From an uncultured Pirellulaceae bacterium (GTDB lineage: Bacteria > Planctomycetota > Planctomycetia > Pirellulales > Pirellulaceae), in contig CAKQNH010000094.1 of assembly GCA_934255105.1 (NCBI GenBank), positions 1-10,406 on the forward strand: a DNA stretch of 10,406 bases. The letters are read 5' to 3'. A model generated the notes under the pieces. That model did no database searches. It saw only the letters and a list, made by a program, of their open reading frames with translations, and was not told the DNA's origin. Positions within the stretch are counted from its first letter, which is position 1. The number at the start of each line of letters is the position of its first letter. Position numbers and translations under genes: made by a program. Below are positions 1 through 6,591 of the stretch, piece after piece.

Positions 1-60
1 CGCTATCCCAATGGTGCAATCAAGACCACAACTCAAGCTTGCTGTTGAGTGTGTGATCAA

Positions 61-97
61 CTAAAAGACATGAGACGTCAGTGACACCTCATGTCTT
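61..97 (-). terminator. Hairpin terminator candidate after first DUF1559 gene
   Basis: A perfect 10-bp inverted repeat (AAGACATGAG at 65-74, CTCATGTCTT at 88-97) with a 13-nt loop sits 24 bp past the stop codon at 121. Read on the minus strand the stem is followed by only a short U run (63-66, TTTT) and then mixed sequence, so intrinsic termination would be modest. A 3'-end stabilising hairpin is an alternative. The same stem is conserved behind the paralogue at 1501, with a loop change only. A second smaller inverted repeat (31-36 with 45-50, ACTCAA/TTGAGT) lies further downstream. Confidence 0.45.
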
Positions 98-120
98 GTG
101 GATTCCAACGCAGTCAGGCG

Positions 121-1185
121 TTAGTCGAGCGTGGCGAGATCGCCACCGGATTTGGAGCCCAGTGCGCCCCATGTGCCGTAGTTGCTCATCCCGCCGGCAG
201 ACTGCCCCACCAGCGTATTTCCGGTATCGATGTTGGAGCTGATAAAGCGAACTGAACCGTCGCACAAGCCGACATTCACGCCGCCGGTGTGGCGACTGCT
301 GGGAGAGATGATGAGGTTCACTGAGTCTGCGTTTACGTTCGAATCGTCGGTGCAGGAGGGTGAATTGGGAGGCAAGACCGTATTGAAGGCTACGCGTTCC
401 GCCTGGCCATCCTGCCACAATGTCCCAAAACGCCCTTTAACGCTGGTACCACTTTTGAAGTACTTGCCGTCGCTCTGCGTTAAGCAGATGCGTGGGCTGT
501 TGACAATTCCACCTACGCCGGTGGCTGTACCTACAACGTTCTCGACTTGGTTTGCATTCACGGACGAGATACCAAAGTTTGAGCGGACCCGTTCGCTGAA
601 GGCAATCGTATTGCTCGTGCCGTCGGTGATGTCGCCGAACTTGGTCTGCATTTGATATTGGAACACCCCACGCACAACGGTCCCGTCGCGAACACCAGAA
701 ACCTGGTCTCCGACCGACATCGCGTAGCTATTTGTCCGCGTGGTTGAATAAGACGGGTAAATCGACCCAGAGGATGGGCAAACCATAAATGCTGGTGACT
801 CGTCCCATGGCTTCCAGCCCGACCAAGCGGATGGACCACCGGGAGGAACCACGGTGCCATAGAGTGTGCCGGTCGGATCGCCCGCTTCGATCTGTTGATA
901 CATGGCGGTCTGCTCGATGAACGGCAGCAGCGAGATAAATCCTGAACGTCGATAGCTGTTGACGCGGGTACCTCCCTTGCGAGGCGGAAATACCTTGAAT
1001 GCACTCTCATAATTGTGCACCGCCAGCGACAACTGTTTCAGCGAGTTTGAGCATTGCATGCGTCGCGCTGCTTCGCGCGCCGCTTGAACCGCTGGCAACA
1101 GCAGGCCGACCAAAACGCCGATGATCGCGATGACCACCAGCAACTCAACCAGAGTAAAACCTCTGGTCGAACGAAATCTCGTCAT
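121..1185 (-). CDS. DUF1559 domain-containing protein with prepilin-type N-terminus (paralogue 1)
   Basis: Predicted 354-residue protein. Residues 1-9 are a short basic leader ending in RG. They are followed by [20 protein letters not shown] (10-29), the type IV pilin/pseudopilin cleavage-methylation signal with the conserved Glu at mature position 5. The next stretch, [26 protein letters not shown], is the hallmark start of DUF1559. The C-terminus carries the H-X9-DG motif (H299, D309-G310 in [19 protein letters not shown]) and the usual [11 protein letters not shown] ending. Planctomycete genomes encode many such proteins. A role as pseudopilin-like or surface-exposed secreted protein is generally inferred, but no biochemical function is known to me. 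I start at 1185, not at an upstream in-frame codon at 1224, because AGGAG lies 8 nt before this ATG and the leader then has normal pilin length. It is a close paralogue of the gene at 1501-2613, lacking 10 residues near position 70 and 6 near position 105 that the other has. Confidence 0.93.
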   Translation of the reverse strand: MTRFRSTRGFTLVELLVVIAIIGVLVGLLLPAVQAAREAARRMQCSNSLKQLSLAVHNYESAFKVFPPRKGGTRVNSYRRSGFISLLPFIEQTAMYQQIEAGDPTGTLYGTVVPPGGPSAWSGWKPWDESPAFMVCPSSGSIYPSYSTTRTNSYAMSVGDQVSGVRDGTVVRGVFQYQMQTKFGDITDGTSNTIAFSERVRSNFGISSVNANQVENVVGTATGVGGIVNSPRICLTQSDGKYFKSGTSVKGRFGTLWQDGQAERVAFNTVLPPNSPSCTDDSNVNADSVNLIISPSSRHTGGVNVGLCDGSVRFISSNIDTGNTLVGQSAGGMSNYGTWGALGSKSGGDLATLD

Positions 1186-1380
1186 GTGAAACACTCCTAA
1201 AACAGAAATATAGTGATGACTCAATCGAGTCTAGAACCCAAAGAGAAGGAAAACAGAAAGAATTGCCGACCGGCAAGTAAGCGCAAGCCCTCTCTGAGTG
1301 TGCTTACACGAGGCAATGCAATCCAAAATAGTAGTAGCTAACTACCAATGCAAGAGCTAGCACCATTGTACGCAGCCAAT
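1186..1380. other. Leader region of first DUF1559 gene, no gene seen
   Basis: No coding sequence is evident. Two small symmetric sites stand out: TTGCCG-AC-CGGCAA at 1263-1276, about 78-91 nt upstream of the start codon at 1185, and GACTC-AATC-GAGTC at 1218-1231. Either could be an operator or a leader hairpin; neither matches a factor I recognise. GTAGT-AGCTA-ACTAC (1331-1345) is a third, weaker inverted repeat. No confident -35/-10 pair could be assigned. Except for a short stretch next to the start codon, this segment does not resemble the leader of the second paralogue, so the two copies may be expressed differently. Confidence 0.35.
1194..1198 (-). promoter_or_regulatory. Ribosome binding site that fixes the start of the first DUF1559 gene
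   Basis: On the minus strand AGGAG lies 8 nt upstream of the ATG at 1185. No comparable site precedes the earlier in-frame ATG at 1224, so this site decides the start. Confidence 0.75.
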
Positions 1381-1442
1381 CGCCATCCCAACGGTGCAAT
1401 CGAGAGCACAACTCAAACTTACTGTTGAGTGCATGATCAACG

Positions 1443-1477
1443 AAAAGACATGAGATGTCAGTGACACCTCATGTCTT
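1443..1477 (-). terminator. Hairpin terminator candidate after second DUF1559 gene
   Basis: Same 10-bp stem as behind the first paralogue (1445-1454 with 1468-1477), followed on the minus strand by a four-U run (1443-1446). The stem is unchanged between the copies although the surrounding flank has drifted, which argues that the hairpin is functional. The smaller ACTCAA/TTGAGT stem is also kept (1411-1416 with 1425-1430). Confidence 0.5.
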
Positions 1478-1500
1478 GTGGATTCCAACGCAGTCAGGCG

Positions 1501-2613
1501 TTAGTCGAGCGTGACGAGATCGCCACCGGATTTGGAGCCCAGTGCGCCCCATGCGCCGTAGTTGCTCATCCCGCCGGCAGACTGCCCCACCAGCGTATTT
1601 CCTGTATCGATGCTATTGCTAATAAAGCGAACTGAACCATCGCACAAGCCGACATTCACGCCGCCGGTGTGGCGACTGCTGGGGGAGATGATGAGGTTCA
1701 CTGAATCTGCATTGGGGTCCGAGTCTTCGGTGCAGGAGGGCGAATTGGGAGGCAAGACCGTGTTGAAGCAGACGCGTTCCGCTTGGCCATCCATCCACAG
1801 CGACCCAAACCGCCCTTTAACCGTCACACCACTTTTGAAGTACTTGCCATCGCTCTGCGTCAGGCAAAGGCGTGGACTGTTGACAATTCCAGCGATCCCG
1901 GTGGCCGTACCCACGACGTTCTCGACTTGATTTGCATTCACCGCCGACAGTCCAAAACTGGCGCGGACCCGTTCGCTGAAGGCAATCGTATTGCTCGTGC
2001 CATCGGTGATATCGCCAAACTTGGCAGGAATTTTGAACTGGAACACCCCACGCACAACGGTCCCATCGCGAATACCGGACACCTGATCTCCAACTGACAT
2101 GGCGTAGCTATTTGTCCGCGTAGTAGTGGATGATGGATAGATAGGTCCCGAGGAAGGACAAACCATAAAAGCGGGAGACTTATCCCAGGGCTTCCAGCCT
2201 TGCCAAGCGGCTGGACCGCCGGGGGCAACAATGGGGCCGCCCGAACCGGTAAAGCCCGTGACTGTGCCGGTTGGATCGCCCGCTTCGATCTGTTGATACA
2301 TAGCCGTTTGCTCGATGAACGGCAGCAGCGAGATAAACCCTGAGCGTCGGTTGCCGTTGCTGTTGGCGCGGCCACCTCCAATGAATGGTGCCGACGTACC
2401 TCCCTTGCGAGTCGGAAATACCTTGAAGGCACTCTCGTAATTGTGCAACGACAGCGAAAGCTGCTTCAGTGAGTTTGAACACTGCATGCGCCGCGCTGCT
2501 TCACGCGCCGCTTGAACCGCCGGCAGCAGCAGGCCGACCAGAACGCCAATGATGGCGATAACAACCAAGAGCTCTACCAGGGTAAAACCTCTACGCAAAC
2601 GATACCTGACCAT
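1501..2613 (-). CDS. DUF1559 domain-containing protein with prepilin-type N-terminus (paralogue 2)
   Basis: Predicted 370-residue protein with the same architecture as its neighbour. It has a basic leader MVRYRLRRG, a hydrophobic [14 protein letters not shown] segment with the pilin Glu, and the DUF1559 [19 protein letters not shown] block. The H-X9-DG motif is at H315 and D325-G326, and the tail is [16 protein letters not shown]. It starts at 2613, where GGGGAGT on the minus strand gives a Shine-Dalgarno match about 9 nt upstream. Compared with paralogue 1 it carries two glycine-rich insertions: SAPFIGGGRANSNGN replaces a shorter stretch near residue 75, and TGFTGSGGPIVA replaces one near residue 115. 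Both lie in regions likely to be surface loops, so the pair may differ in binding surface, not fold. Function is unknown. Hairpins follow both genes, so the copies may form separate transcripts. Confidence 0.94.
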   Translation of the reverse strand: MVRYRLRRGFTLVELLVVIAIIGVLVGLLLPAVQAAREAARRMQCSNSLKQLSLSLHNYESAFKVFPTRKGGTSAPFIGGGRANSNGNRRSGFISLLPFIEQTAMYQQIEAGDPTGTVTGFTGSGGPIVAPGGPAAWQGWKPWDKSPAFMVCPSSGPIYPSSTTTRTNSYAMSVGDQVSGIRDGTVVRGVFQFKIPAKFGDITDGTSNTIAFSERVRASFGLSAVNANQVENVVGTATGIAGIVNSPRLCLTQSDGKYFKSGVTVKGRFGSLWMDGQAERVCFNTVLPPNSPSCTEDSDPNADSVNLIISPSSRHTGGVNVGLCDGSVRFISNSIDTGNTLVGQSAGGMSNYGAWGALGSKSGGDLVTLD

Positions 2614-2746
2614 TCGAATTTACTCCCCAACAAGACAGAAAAGTGATGAAAAGATCTACCGGGAAACAAACTAGCTGCGCATCATGACCGCTCAAAAGGG
2701 CGGAAGAGTTGCCCTGAACTTATCCGATTGGAATTGGCGCGTCAAC

Positions 2747-2780
2747 AAAAAAAGCGGGGAATGCCCAAGATCCCCCCGCT
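2747..2780 (-). terminator. Strong intrinsic terminator
   Basis: On the minus strand AGCGGGG pairs with CCCCGCT (plus-strand positions 2774-2780 and 2753-2759; 7 bp, GC-rich, 14-nt loop). It is followed immediately by a run of seven U (2747-2753), then GTTG. This is a textbook rho-independent terminator. It lies 10 bp past the stop of the degenerate permease tail (2790) and about 370 bp past the stop of the intact permease (3152). It probably ends the transporter transcript and insulates the DUF1559 genes. The rest of 2614-2746 shows no gene, only the leader of the second DUF1559 gene. Confidence 0.8.
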
Positions 2781-2789
2781 AAAGGGGCC

Positions 2790-2888
2790 TTACGCGATTG
2801 CAGCCAGCGCAGCCCGCTGAGCGTGCGTGTTGCAACTGAAATTGAATAGGACGATCAAAAGAGCGAGCAAAAGAGCGAGCGTCAGGGC
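2790..2888 (-). pseudogene. Degenerate second copy of the 3' end of the ABC permease/CPBP gene
   Basis: Minus-strand translation of these 33 codons gives ALTLALLLALLIVLF, then NFSCNTHAQRAALAAIA and a TAA stop. The intact permease ends LTLALLIVLFRRNTHTQRAVQAELA. The match is plain at DNA level too (CCGCTGAG-GTGCGTGTTGC and ACGATCAA-AG-GCGAGC in both). Differences include two extra codons after LF and a perfect 12-bp tandem duplication (2857-2868 and 2869-2880) that lengthens the leucine-rich segment. No start codon or upstream part of the gene is present, so it is a gene-end fragment. Offset to the intact end is 362 bp. It may be the original gene end, displaced when the segment in between was inserted or duplicated; this is inference. 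Confidence 0.7.
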
Positions 2889-3151
2889 GTCAGTGCCTGC
2901 GTTGGCTTCCGTGGCCAAAGGCCATATTTACCAAAGTCTGGGGCATCGCCCCAGAAACTGAAACCCACACGAACCCAAGTCCGCAATACCTCTGCGCCAA
3001 TGGGGTGATCCGTCAAATCAATCCCTGCGTCGCAGCATGGGACGTATTTCGTGGTCGAGCTCAGGCGGGTTGCGACCTCGATGATGTGCCGCGCGCTGGT
3101 GGAGCTTTTTTCTCGGTCGCGATGCAAGATGCAGGACTGCCACTGCGAGCT
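2889..3151. other. Spacer between two permease tails; doubtful ORF only
   Basis: This 263-bp stretch separates the intact permease stop from the degenerate tail. The minus strand is open in the permease's own frame for 89 codons after its TAA, ending at a TGA at 2882. The only initiation option near the top is a TTG at 3127 with no Shine-Dalgarno site, giving 81 residues (contains KYVPCCDAGIDLTDHPIG and WVRVGFSFWGDAPDFGKYG). I do not recognise the product, and the distal third is built from the palindromic repeat at 2912-2955. A real small gene, a former permease extension or a dispersed repeat are all possible; I favour a repeat-derived spacer. Confidence 0.35.
2912..2955. repeat. Twin palindromic repeat (REP-like)
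   Basis: Two perfect hairpins lie 12 bp apart: TGGCC-AAA-GGCCA (2912-2924) and TCTGGGGC-ATC-GCCCCAGA (2937-2955, 8-bp stem, 3-nt loop). The spacing and symmetry resemble intergenic REP/BIME-type elements. The string CCAAAGTCTGG at 2931-2941 recurs at 6555-6565 inside the long hairpin downstream of the chain-length gene, which suggests the two share a repeat family. Confidence 0.6.
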
Positions 3152-5482
3152 TTAAGCGAGTTCGGCTTGCACGGCCCGCTGAGTGTGCGTGTTGCGGCGG
3201 AATAAGACGATCAACAGTGCGAGCGTTAGCAGGAAGCTGAGAGCCATCCATTCTGGACGGTACGACCACGACTGGCCATCGGTGCTGATGGCCCATTGCA
3301 GGCCGGCGGGCAATTCGACTTGCCGCGCTGCGCACCAAGCCATGCTCAACGACAGGGTGTTGTTGATGGCATGCACCAAGATAGTGCAGATGACGCCACC
3401 GGTGCGCCAGGCGATCAAGCCCAGCATCAGCCCCATCAAACTGGCAGCGATCGATTGCTGCAGCACGGGATGCGTAAAGCCGAAAAACAGGGCGGATACA
3501 ACGATGGCGCGCAGGACACCGTTGGCCCGGAGCAATCCACCGAAGATGAAACCGCGAAAGGTCAGCTCTTCGCAAATGGCTGGCAGCACGGCCATCAATA
3601 ACAGGATGCTCCACAGCGGTTGCGACAAAATCAGCGTCTGGAAGACTTGCAGTACCTGCGAGGTCTCCTCGCCAATCTCGTACACCTGGCTGATCCCGCT
3701 GCCCAGCGCCATGTAGCTGGGATGCATGGCCACGCCGATCAGCATCGCGGCCACCACGTGGCTGAACTGCGGTCGGTGCAGTCGCAGCGCACCGCGCAGC
3801 GAACGAGTTAACAGAGTGGCCATCAGCAGGCACGGTGCCAGGATCACGCCCACTTGGACGATAACCGTCGAAGCGACGATCGACCGCCAGCCATGCACCG
3901 ACGAACCCGCTACAAACTGTGCGAAGAACATGCCGATGATAATCGCCACACCGCACAGGACAGCTTGGGTCGGCGAGGCAGTGTAGCCGCGGTCGCGCCA
4001 TAGTTGATTTATCCACAGCCGGACGCTCCAGCGATCCGCCTCGCGGAACATGACCGATTCGCTTTCAAATTGGCGAATGGCCCAGCGCAGGGCGAGCCAG
4101 CAACAGCAGGTGGTTACCATGACTACCACGGGCAGATGGATCAGCGCCTCGGTGTATCGTCCTTCAATGAGCGAGCGGACTAAAAAGACTGCACCCGAAA
4201 CAGGCACTAGGCTGGTGCCCAAGCTCAATTGCAAACTCGGTAGCATCGGCAGGGCAACCAGTGGAAGTGTCACCAGCAGCAGTGGCATCAAATAGTACTG
4301 TCCCTCCTTGGTGCTCCGCGCAAGTGCAGCCACGGCCAGAGCCAGCGCGCTAAAGAAAGCCGCCATAGGAATCAACAGCAACACCAGCCACCCGAAGGCA
4401 TGCAGCGGCATCGGACCCAACACCTCGGCAATCTGCGTGCCACCTTGAGACGCCAACTGCTTAACGATAATGCCCGCGGTAAGGTGCATACTCATCAAAT
4501 TCAGCAGCGCGCTGCCAACGCTAAATACGCTGATCGTCAACAGCTTGCCCCACACGATCTCACGTCGGCGCGCGGGACTCGATAGCAGCGTCTCCAGCGT
4601 CCCGCGCTCCTTCTCCCCCGCGCACAAATCGATGGCGGGATAGAAGGCACCGGTCAAGGCCCAGACCAACATTACAAACGGTAGGATCTTTGACCACAGC
4701 ATCGCCCGCCGCACTGATGAAACAGACGTGTCGGTTTGCGTGAGCATGATCGGTTCGACCAAGCGCGGATTCACCCCCACCGCAGATAGCTGACCTGCAA
4801 CCCAGCGCGCCCGCCAATGGTCGAGCACTACGGACAGACGGCTTTGTGCAATTTGAGAATTATCGCGCGCCAAATTGGCGATTAACTCCAAGCCTTCATC
4901 GCGCGAGACCTCGCTTTTAACAGCCACATCAGCAGCCACATCGACAACAGGAAGACTCGCAGTTGCGTCAGCGGCCACATCAGCGGCATCAGCAGTAGCA
5001 TTAGCAGCCGCAGTCTCAGTGGCCGATTCGATATCGGGCTGCGGTGCCTGCGCAGCGTGTGCGGTGCGCGATTGGAGCAGTCGGCTGAAATCGGGTTCTA
5101 CCAGCAGCACGGCGTCGACGTCGTCTTGCATAACGGCGGCGCGCGCATCGGCGACTAGTTTCTGCCGCGCTTCGGGCGAGCTATCGCTGGGCCAGGGGAC
5201 CGTCTCGATCTCGACCAGGCGGGCTATCTTTTCCAGCCCTGGCAGAGGAAGCAATTGCTGGTTTGCGTCGAGCAGCGGACTGTGCTCTGGCCAGTTCTCT
5301 GCGCCAACAACGCGGATGTGAACCGTGTGCTCGCGACTGAACTGCGCGACCTGCATCATCAGCATGCCCAGCAGCGGATAGAGCAGCATTGGCAAAATGA
5401 CGATGGTGAACAGCGTGCGGCGATCCCGGAGCTGGTCGTTCATCTCCCGCTGGAAGATCAGATGGACATGCTTCCAATTCAT
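3152..5482 (-). CDS. ABC-2 permease fused to CPBP intramembrane protease
   Basis: Predicted 776-residue membrane protein. The N-terminal half is a NatB-like ABC-2 permease: an amphipathic start (WKHVHLIFQREMNDQLRDRR), a first membrane helix (about 25-45), and a large extracytoplasmic region. The motif AGEKERGTLETLLSSPA (about 288-304) and five further hydrophobic segments follow. The C-terminal part is a CPBP (CAAX protease/bacteriocin-processing, Abi) domain with its three signatures intact: EELTFR (638-643), FGFTH (His 671) and HAINN (His 704, Asn 708). Residues about 140-190 are an Ala/Asp/Thr-rich low-complexity insert coded by degenerate GCCACATCAGCG-type repeats, absent from typical NatB. 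It lies downstream of the ABC ATPase and is surely its partner. I start at ATG 5482, where the family-like sequence begins. The site has no clear Shine-Dalgarno, and a GTG at 5557 would add only residues encoded by the intergenic repeat. The fused form is known from planctomycetes; its substrate and protease target are not. Confidence 0.92.
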   Translation of the reverse strand: MNWKHVHLIFQREMNDQLRDRRTLFTIVILPMLLYPLLGMLMMQVAQFSREHTVHIRVVGAENWPEHSPLLDANQQLLPLPGLEKIARLVEIETVPWPSDSSPEARQKLVADARAAVMQDDVDAVLLVEPDFSRLLQSRTAHAAQAPQPDIESATETAAANATADAADVAADATASLPVVDVAADVAVKSEVSRDEGLELIANLARDNSQIAQSRLSVVLDHWRARWVAGQLSAVGVNPRLVEPIMLTQTDTSVSSVRRAMLWSKILPFVMLVWALTGAFYPAIDLCAGEKERGTLETLLSSPARRREIVWGKLLTISVFSVGSALLNLMSMHLTAGIIVKQLASQGGTQIAEVLGPMPLHAFGWLVLLLIPMAAFFSALALAVAALARSTKEGQYYLMPLLLVTLPLVALPMLPSLQLSLGTSLVPVSGAVFLVRSLIEGRYTEALIHLPVVVMVTTCCCWLALRWAIRQFESESVMFREADRWSVRLWINQLWRDRGYTASPTQAVLCGVAIIIGMFFAQFVAGSSVHGWRSIVASTVIVQVGVILAPCLLMATLLTRSLRGALRLHRPQFSHVVAAMLIGVAMHPSYMALGSGISQVYEIGEETSQVLQVFQTLILSQPLWSILLLMAVLPAICEELTFRGFIFGGLLRANGVLRAIVVSALFFGFTHPVLQQSIAASLMGLMLGLIAWRTGGVICTILVHAINNTLSLSMAWCAARQVELPAGLQWAISTDGQSWSYRPEWMALSFLLTLALLIVLFRRNTHTQRAVQAELA

Positions 5483-5496
5483 TAAATGGCTTTCGG

Positions 5497-5654
5497 CTGT
5501 TTCATGTGTCGCCCTCTGGGCTAAAGTGCATGTGGTGGTTGCAGTCCGGTGGTTCACACCACCGGCAGGGATATGTCGCCCTCTGGGCTAAAGTGCTGTT
5601 TCATGTGTCGCCCGCTGGGCTAAAGTGCTGTTTCATGCGTCGCCCGCTGGGCTT
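5497..5654. repeat. Interrupted tandem repeat of about 32 bp with internal hairpin
   Basis: Four copies of a unit containing GTCGCCC-CTGGGCTAAAGTG occur: 5497-5528, a 5'-shortened copy at 5571-5595, 5596-5627 and 5628-5654 (3' end degenerate). The last three are directly contiguous. Between the first and second copies is a perfect hairpin, CCGGTGGT-TCAC-ACCACCGG (5546-5565). The element fills the gap between the ATPase and permease genes. It overlaps the ATPase end: the codons for its last seven residues (LSPAGDA) and its stop come from the fourth copy. No spacer-like unique sequence separates the units, so it is not a CRISPR array. It resembles the dispersed intergenic repeats of planctomycetes, which I infer without a genome comparison. 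Confidence 0.8.
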
Positions 5655-6397
5655 AGCTGTCGATCGGAATCTTTCAACATGCGGAAAAACATTTCTTCGA
5701 AATCGCGCTCTTGGTACTCGGCTGCCAATTCCTGCAGGGTTCCGGTAGCTAGCATGCGTCCACGGTACAGAATGCCAACACGATCGCACAAGCGTTCGAC
5801 TTCGCGCATGATGTGAGTGGAAAATATGATGCACTTCCCCTCCTCGCGCAGGCCAGCGATGATCTCGAGCAGCGCCCGCGCGACCAAGATGTCCAACCCC
5901 AAAGAGGCTTCGTCAAAAACCAATACGGGTGGATCATGCACGATAGCCCGCGCGATGGATACCTTCTGTTTCATGCCGGTCGACATCCGCGCACCAGCCA
6001 CGTCGCGCATGTCGTGCATACTTAGCTGAGTGAACACACGCTCCATCCGCTGGGCCAGTCGATCGGGGTCCAACCCATATAGCTTACCGAAATACTCGAC
6101 CATTTCCCAAGCGGTCATGCGGTCGTAAATAGCCGTATTGCTCGATACAAATCCGATGCTATGGCGGACTTCGTAGGGATGCGTCACCACGTCGAAGCCA
6201 TTGACGCGCGCGTATCCCCCCGTGGGCTTGAGGACGGTGCTCAGAATGCGCAGGGCTGTGGTCTTGCCAGCGCCGTTGGGGCCCAGCAAGCCAAAAATTT
6301 CGCCCGCGCGGACCTGGAAGCTCACCTGGTCGAGGGCAATGAATTGCCCCGTCTGCAAATCGGGATAGGCTTTGGTCAGTAGATGAGCTTCTACCAT
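5633..6397 (-). CDS. ABC transporter ATP-binding protein, NatA-like
   Basis: Predicted 254-residue cytoplasmic ATPase. Walker A is GPNGAGKTT (39-47). The signature is a variant, MSTGMKQK (138-145), with S-T-G in place of the usual S-G-G. Walker B is VLVFDEA (158-164) with catalytic Glu 163, followed by SLGLD (D-loop), and the switch His is H195 (STHIMREVE). The Q-loop position reads [14 protein letters not shown], so the usual Gln is replaced, as I recall also from other NatA-type ATPases. It should power export through the fused permease/CPBP protein encoded 150 bp downstream. The start at ATG 6397 has AAGGA 5 nt upstream. The C-terminus is odd: after [11 protein letters not shown] the reading frame enters the 32-bp tandem repeat and ends LSPAGDA, so the native end was probably replaced or extended by repeat insertion. 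The substrate cannot be told from sequence. Confidence 0.94.
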   Translation of the reverse strand: MVEAHLLTKAYPDLQTGQFIALDQVSFQVRAGEIFGLLGPNGAGKTTALRILSTVLKPTGGYARVNGFDVVTHPYEVRHSIGFVSSNTAIYDRMTAWEMVEYFGKLYGLDPDRLAQRMERVFTQLSMHDMRDVAGARMSTGMKQKVSIARAIVHDPPVLVFDEASLGLDILVARALLEIIAGLREEGKCIIFSTHIMREVERLCDRVGILYRGRMLATGTLQELAAEYQERDFEEMFFRMLKDSDRQLSPAGDA

Positions 6398-6433
6398 TGG
6401 ATTCCTTCGGTGGGTTGCCTAGCGTGTTGCAAT

Positions 6434-6479
6434 TTCTCTTCTAATTCGTTCTCTTCTAATTCGTTCTCTTCTAACTTCG
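6434..6479. repeat. Three tandem copies of a 15-bp pyrimidine-rich unit
   Basis: TTCTCTTCTAATTCG occurs at 6434-6448 and 6449-6463, then with one inserted C at 6464-6479. On the minus strand, which is the leader of the ABC ATPase gene, it reads as purine-rich GAAGAGAA boxes 37-82 nt upstream of the start codon. It could be a spacer-length repeat or an unstructured, A/G-rich translation enhancer. Just beyond it is a small hairpin, CAGTTG-TAAAAAG-CAACTG (6484-6502). Confidence 0.75.
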
Positions 6480-6514
6480 CTACCAGTTGTAAAAAGCAAC
6501 TGCCGCAGATGAGG

Positions 6515-6578
6515 GTAACCGAAGTCGCCAGACTATGGATGATCCAAGTGCTGTCCAAAGTCTGGTGACTTCGGCTAC
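6515..6578. repeat. Long imperfect palindrome downstream of chain-length gene
   Basis: Arms at 6515-6534 and 6559-6578 pair over 20 bp with two non-Watson-Crick positions (one of them G-T), and the stem partly continues inward (TGGA/TCCA). The core CCGAAGTC-CCAGACT is mirrored by AGTCTGG-GACTTCGG. It begins 14 bp past the stop of the 6592-8394 gene and could cap that transcript, but no U-rich run follows, so it is not a standard intrinsic terminator. It shares CCAAAGTCTGG with the palindrome at 2912-2955, pointing to a dispersed repeat. Confidence 0.7.
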
Positions 6579-6591
6579 GGCGGTAATAAGT

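Larger units (their letters stand above)
1..1185 (-). repeat. Tandem duplication, copy A (DUF1559 gene plus 3' flank)
   Basis: This is the left copy of a duplicated block; the right copy begins at 1381. Bases 1-120 align without gaps to 1381-1500, with 10 differences that I counted by eye, and the last 40 bases before the stop codon are identical. The similarity continues through the coding region and is interrupted only by two in-frame indels (16 codons in total). It fades in the leader just upstream of the start. Because copy A is cut by the window edge, the array could extend further left. Confidence 0.85.
1381..2613 (-). repeat. Tandem duplication, copy B (DUF1559 gene plus 3' flank)
   Basis: This is the right copy of the duplicated block. 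Its 3' flank (1381-1500) matches 1-120 at a constant offset of 1380 bp, and the coding part matches 121-1185 apart from two in-frame insertions. A trace of similarity persists just upstream of the start, where both leaders contain ACAGAA followed by AGTGATGA on the plus strand, and then disappears. Confidence 0.85.

Noticed and set aside
182..655. Plus-strand ORFs opposite the DUF1559 genes (also 1562-1930)
   Set aside because: They match each other only because they lie antisense to the two paralogues; they have no independent start signals or motifs.
3018..4016. 332-residue minus-strand ORF
   Set aside because: It is an out-of-frame shadow of the permease/CPBP gene, rich in Arg, His and Ala without domain signatures.
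4875..5321. 148-residue plus-strand ORF rich in Ala, Ser and Thr
   Set aside because: Antisense shadow of the low-complexity Ala-rich insert of the permease.
5483..5557. Longer N-terminus of the permease from a GTG at 5557
   Set aside because: The extra 25 residues are encoded by the intergenic repeat and hairpin; family-like sequence begins at the ATG at 5482.
5497..5654. CRISPR-like array of about 32-bp repeats
   Set aside because: The last three units are directly adjacent with no spacers, the copies diverge, and no cas gene is nearby.
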